Positions 59,201 to 64,000 of a stretch of 64,000 bases of DNA are shown here, piece after piece. The translations under genes were made by a program, and so were the position numbers. The notes below the pieces were generated by a model. That model worked only from the letters and a program-made list of their open reading frames with translations, was not told where the DNA came from and made no database searches. Each line of letters starts with the position of its first letter. The stretch's first letter is position 1. The stretch is from Rhyacichthys aspro (Eukaryota > Chordata > Actinopteri > Gobiiformes > Rhyacichthyidae): contig CM072155.1 of NCBI GenBank assembly GCA_036850595.1, positions 3,519,953 to 3,583,952 on the forward strand, in the 5' to 3' direction.

Positions 59201-62200
59201 TTAAATCACTTGCGGTGCATTGTGGGTAGGGAAAGGTTGATAAGACACTGATGGAGGTAGAGATATAGTGTTGTAGTGAACTGATATGCTTTAAACAACT
59301 CAATTAGCCACCCATTTAGAGCTTCTTGCTATAAATCTTATAGACCTAGCTTGTTTTTGGGCAGTTACATCTTTTGATATATGTAATGGGCCAATGTTTT
59401 GCATTTCATAGTAACTGTTGGACTGTGATAAAGAATAGGGGCAAAAGTAGGATACATTAAAAAAGAGAATGACACCTTTTTAAATACAGCAAACTGTGTC
59501 TTCGTGGCGTGTCAGGAGGGAACGATGTGGACATGAGAAGGCCCTAGTCCTAATTACAGCCCTCTGACTCAACACTCTACAAAAGAACGGCAATGAAAGA
59601 CAGGGAAGAAGAGGTAAAAGACGGAAAAACAAAAGCGAGACGAGCTAGATGAAGTGGTAAAACGAAGAAAAAGTGGCAGAAGCTGGGAGAACGCATAAGA
59701 CAGGAGCACTTTGAAGAATCCCACTCCTTGTGATCATCTTAGGAAAACTCCTTTAGGGCAAAAATACATAAAATGAGGGCATCTCTTTTTCACAGAGCCA
59801 AACAAGCTATTCTGTGGTGTGTGCTGTCCTCAATCTGTGGTCACAGCGAAATCCTTTTTCCATAAACCCATCAGGCTCCTTCCTTTCTTAGTAAATGTAA
59901 CCAGATTTTTGTTCCAGGAAGCTAAAATTAGCAAATGAGTGACATCTATTGGGAATGTTTTTTTGTCAAGGGGAGGCAATTAAAGTAACCTTGAGTTGTT
60001 GTAAATACTGTTCAAATCTGAGTTAATGCGAACAGAGGCGTAACTACATCAGGCTAGCTAACTACAATTGGTTGGCAGTCTGCATCCTTAAGGGATGTGT
60101 ACACTAATGAACTGTTAATGGTTGTTAATGCATTACAAAGACAAGCCTGAATAAAACACAAGCTCTGTCAAAATGAACTTTATGTCTACATGAGAGTTAA
60201 AAGTTGAGTCTATCTGAATAAGTTAAAAAAAACAAAAAAAACAAAAAAATAACCTACTGTAATAGAACATGACCCAATGATTTTATTTCCTACAATACTG
60301 TATTATTAAAAGTAGACAAAGACAAATGATTGACTAGGAGTAATGAAGATGCAGTCAATCGTTTTCTTCTCCTTCAAGTGCTGGCTGACCTTAAGCCCAG
60401 ACGATTTAATGCTCTGACAAGTTTTGGACACTTAAGAGATTTGGGCGTCAGGTTGGCAGCAGTGCTGGTTTATTCTACCAGACCCAGTAGTGCAGATATT
60501 ACGAGGGTAATCGCTGGGACAAATCAGCTGCAGTGCATTAGCCCATCTGCCATATGTGGAAAAAGGCAAAAAGGATGCATGCAAACACACTTTAGTCCAT
60601 CTCTGTAAAGGCAATATTTGCAGTTTTAACATGGGATTACAAAAGTGGCACAGCCTTTTTGTCTTTCTATTTTAACACATTATGTAACACCTGTACTACT
60701 GAATTGTTTAAACACACGGAACCTCAAATAGTGGCTGTGGAAACAAGCAACACATGGACATGCATTGCAACTGTGTCACTGCCAAAAATATAATAAATTA
60801 ACACAAAAGTACTTGTCTTGTAATCCATAAAAATCCATTAAAATCCAGTGGAGGATTTTCAAAGGGGCAGTAGCTTAATGGATATGCAATGTGAGCAATA
60901 ATGGGAAAGCAGTAAATAGGCAATAACGAATATTATAACAATGACCTTGTGACTTACAATTTACCATTGGGCAGCTGTAAAAGTAGTTTACTTCATTGGT
61001 CACACAAGTACCACTAACTTTTGCTCCTGATAGACCGATTATTTTGACTCTTCAGACTGTATTTCATCTTTGCAACCGATATTGCGCCTGCACTGCTTCT
61101 CATATCATCAAGGATGCAGTTTCAGTCTGTGAAGGAAAATGTCAGAGATACAGTATTATCTCTCCAGAGACTGGGCTGTTAATTATAAAGTGGTTTGCCT
61201 GTTACCTCATATGCAAATGTGAACTGAATACATGGTCCTACACTGCCTTTGGCACTTTAAGTAGGCTGAGTCTCAGCTGTATTAAAACTGTAAAATGAGC
61301 AACACGATAGGGAGTTATTGACCCTTCAATTTTACCATTTCAGCTGCCTTACGCAGATGGTGTCAGAGAGGCTGTTTTTCCACGGAAATTGGCTTGAAGC
61401 TCAAAAATCACTAATCCAAAGAAGTGGTTCTAGGAGCTGCTTATTATATAGTTAGCATATCACCGACAGTAAACAGTTGTCAGTTCAGAGAAGCCTCTCG
61501 GTTTTATGAAAAGCACACGGATAAACAATGCTTCATTTGAGAAAATATTGCCATTTAGTGTCCCTTTGATTTCTCACTTTCGTCTAAGTAAAAGTTCTCT
61601 GCAGTGCCACTTAAGTGTTATGACGCAGTACATTTATTTGGGATGCAGCATACCCCTTTTGACAACCAAATCTGTTCTAAAAGTATAGTATTCTGGCCTG
61701 ACCGATACTGTACCACTAATAGAAAAGTTCCTTTGATATTGCGTGTATTTATGTCATGTATTTATGTCATACAAAAAAGATAGTCTCACTTCAATTAAAT
61801 GTTAAATATAACTACAATATTTTTGTAGTTGTCTGACTGAAAATTTTTCTGTAATACTTTTTAAAAGCCAATAACTTGCTATTTAATTGAAAATCCATAT
61901 ATGTGGCCTCTGAGCCCAAGTCACTAACTGCAGAAATATCCTCTATGCACTATACAATTTGCAGCGTTTTTAAATAAATAATAAAACATTTTTTTCCTCT
62001 GACTTTTAACCCTTTTACTTCGTCGGATAGATCATGCCGTGCTCAAGTTTGTCACAGTTTTCATATTGTATTGTTGCTCTGTTACTGTGACTCTAAGGCC
62101 TTAGGATGTCATTCATATTTTTATAGAATTGTCTTGTAAAGCACAATTACTGCTTTAGCTTTGAGTGTCTCCTACCTTTAGCTCTTGAGTTACAGAAGGA

Positions 62201-64000
62201 CAGTTTAAGCCTATAAAAAGAGGAAGGACAGAGAGCGCATAGGCCTGACAGATCATGTTCCGTAATCTGTGAGAGTGGAGGGTGCACGCTGTAGAGTCAG
62301 CTGGAGCCTGCAGTGGAGGCACAGGAAGCTGCTGGGGGTGGGAAGACAAATCAAACAGGATGTGAGAGCAGCTAAGCTGTGGCGTTAACCTAAGCGTGCA
62401 CACAGTAACGTGCTCCCCAAGGTCAGGGTAGACTACACATGTTCGCCACAGATTCCAGGCTTCGTTTAGACCTGGGTTTGGGCTCAGAATGGTGGTCATA
62501 GTGTTACCCTCTGGGCTTTTGTCTTTTTCATATTGCTGATATTTTATGTATACAGCCAAGTTTTACCTTAGAGATTTTGACATGCCACGACAGGAAAAGC
62601 TGAGGTGTACAACTCGAGCCGAAGATAAATTCCATTTAGCCGCCTGTGAGTAAGGCTTTGCCACAACTTAGTGAAGCACAAAAAATCCAAGACAAAATAT
62701 ATGCTTTTCAAAGAAAGAACAGTACATGGAAGCACATTTAGAGAGGGTCAAACTTACCTTTCAGTTAGCTAAACACTTTATTGGACATACCTTTCTTGAA
62801 AAAAAAACCCCTCATCGTTCTAAGTCCAAATGAATAAAAAACAATGGTCTTTTTCCAGCCTAAATGATTTTCCATCACTTTTCTGTGCATGGCTTCTCCA
62901 TAATTAAAATTCCATGACCAAAATCGTAATTTAAAAAAAAAAATTCAATACAAAGAATTAGTCTGGTCTCCGATATTGGATTTTCAGGGGGTGGCACAAA
63001 AGGATGCAAAACTGAGTTTGGAAACAATTTGAAAAACATACAACTAATCAGAGAAATGAAGTATTGCATAGAACCCTTCTCGTTTTAGATAAACATTTAT
63101 AATTGGTCTGGGAGCACTTCTATCCAATAGAAATACTGAGAGTTGACAAAACATTTCAAAGACTTAAAAGGACATCTAAGACTTTTACATGCTTTTGCTC
63201 TTTTATAGCAAAATAAGAAACCAGGAACCGCAAACCTAAACTATGAAAGTCAGATGCACCCTTATGTCCGGTGCATTCTTTTTCAAGCAATTTCTTCGTA
63301 AAACAACAGTCAATTTTTCTGAGTAATGGCAACCAACAATTCACTGTGTGAGTTGACACTGGCTTTCCATCATGACCACGGACTGCTAATGTTCCACAAA
63401 AAACTGGCTAGGCTCTACTTTAATCCCCGGAGTCACTCTGAATTATTATCTCACGGCATACCATTTTATTAATGGCTGCAGTACAACGCTGCGGGTCAGA
63501 GAGAGTTGTGTGAATCTTAAGACTGCAGAAGTAAGAGAGGTGAACGTTGGACCGAATTCAAAGATCTGGTGAGAGGCTAATTATGCCAGTTTGCAGGCCT
63601 GTTAATCTTTATTTATTAAAGGAGGAAATGAGAACAAGTGCACGGCGCCCGGGGCAATGACCACGCTGTGCTGGAGCTGCACTTTGCCTGCTGCTTTGCC
63701 TATTGATTGTCTTTGTTTCATGCTAAATTTAAAAAAAAGGCTGTATATAGCAACTGTAGTAAATTGCAGCTTCCCTAGTTGAAACCAATTGTTCCTTACA
63801 TTGGGGCTCTTACCTTTTTTTCCACAAGATATGCAAAGAGGATTTGCGTTGAATTCACACCTTTAAAACATTTACTTTGTATACATTTTATGCACTGCAC
63901 CTTTAATTAAAAAAAAAAAAAATCCTTGATATGGACATAGTAGAAAACTTCATGTTGGCTGTTTTTTGGCCAAAACTGTGAAAATGATAAATGTTGTTTT
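50255..64000 (-). other. grb2: grb2 5' intron (first coding exon beyond the window)
   Basis: About 13.7 kb with no exon that I recognise on either strand and no open frame above about 135 codons. Human GRB2 also has a very large intron at this position. A duplicated GGCTGCTCCATTA near 54455-54483 and several A- or T-runs are visible; otherwise nothing is identified. Confidence 0.5.

Noticed and set aside
62155..62559. 134-codon minus-strand open frame
   Set aside because: No similarity to a family I know, ordinary composition and no neighbouring exons; likely chance.
50255..64000. First coding exon of grb2
   Set aside because: A search for reverse-complemented codons of the family N-terminus (MEAIAKYDF, GDILK) found no candidate, so none is reported.

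Overview
The window is vertebrate nuclear DNA, almost certainly from a teleost fish and probably a percomorph. The genes have many small exons with GT-AG introns, the intergenic DNA is AT-rich, and there are several fish-type repeats: tRNA-derived SINEs, non-autonomous hAT elements with 8-bp target-site duplications, and decayed LINE 3' ends. The species is an inference; no database search was possible. I found no prokaryotic or viral genes.

Two genes can be supported, both on the minus strand. The first is bptf (about 930-28849), the large subunit of the NURF chromatin-remodelling complex. I rebuilt it as 32 coding exons. Every junction has a GT donor and an AG acceptor, all phases agree, and the spliced frame is 3,301 codons plus stop without interruption. 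Domain order is: basic/acidic N-terminus, DDT domain, PHD finger 1, conserved NURF301 middle blocks, a charged and then Ser/Thr-rich disordered region, very long Gln/Pro/Val-rich exons, a coiled coil, a His-Ser repeat plus an Arg-Asp/Arg-Glu mixed-charge tract, two tandem C-terminal PHD fingers, and a bromodomain. Exon 1 lies in a GC/CpG-rich block with a YY1-like site and a CACGTG E-box just upstream.

The second is grb2 (37731-50254), the SH3-SH2-SH3 adaptor that links receptor tyrosine kinases to SOS/Ras. Four exons encode residues 27-219. The first coding exon, about 26 residues by homology, was not found and must lie beyond 64000, so 50255-64000 is read as the large 5' intron. Downstream of the stop, roughly 35.2-37.7 kb behaves as a 3' UTR.

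The rest is introns and intergenic DNA. The notable content is three hAT-type elements with intact or near-intact 8-bp target-site duplications (19788-20257, 37975-38336, 46413-47398), a TIR element at 5992-6583, a truncated DNA transposon at about 2076-2583, two minus-strand tRNA-SINEs, several decayed LINE 3' ends on the plus strand, a near-perfect palindrome beside a TA microsatellite at 49.1 kb, and a three-copy, about 1.35-kb-spaced conserved element in the bptf-grb2 intergenic region (30.5, 31.9 and 33.2 kb). That last element is the least explained item.

bptf and grb2 share no pathway that the sequence shows; they are simply neighbours transcribed in the same direction, grb2 upstream of bptf. 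The most unusual coding features are the fish-specific low-complexity segment before the C-terminal PHD fingers, the symmetric exon that duplicates PHD halves, and a two-residue insertion in the Grb2 SH2-to-C-SH3 linker.
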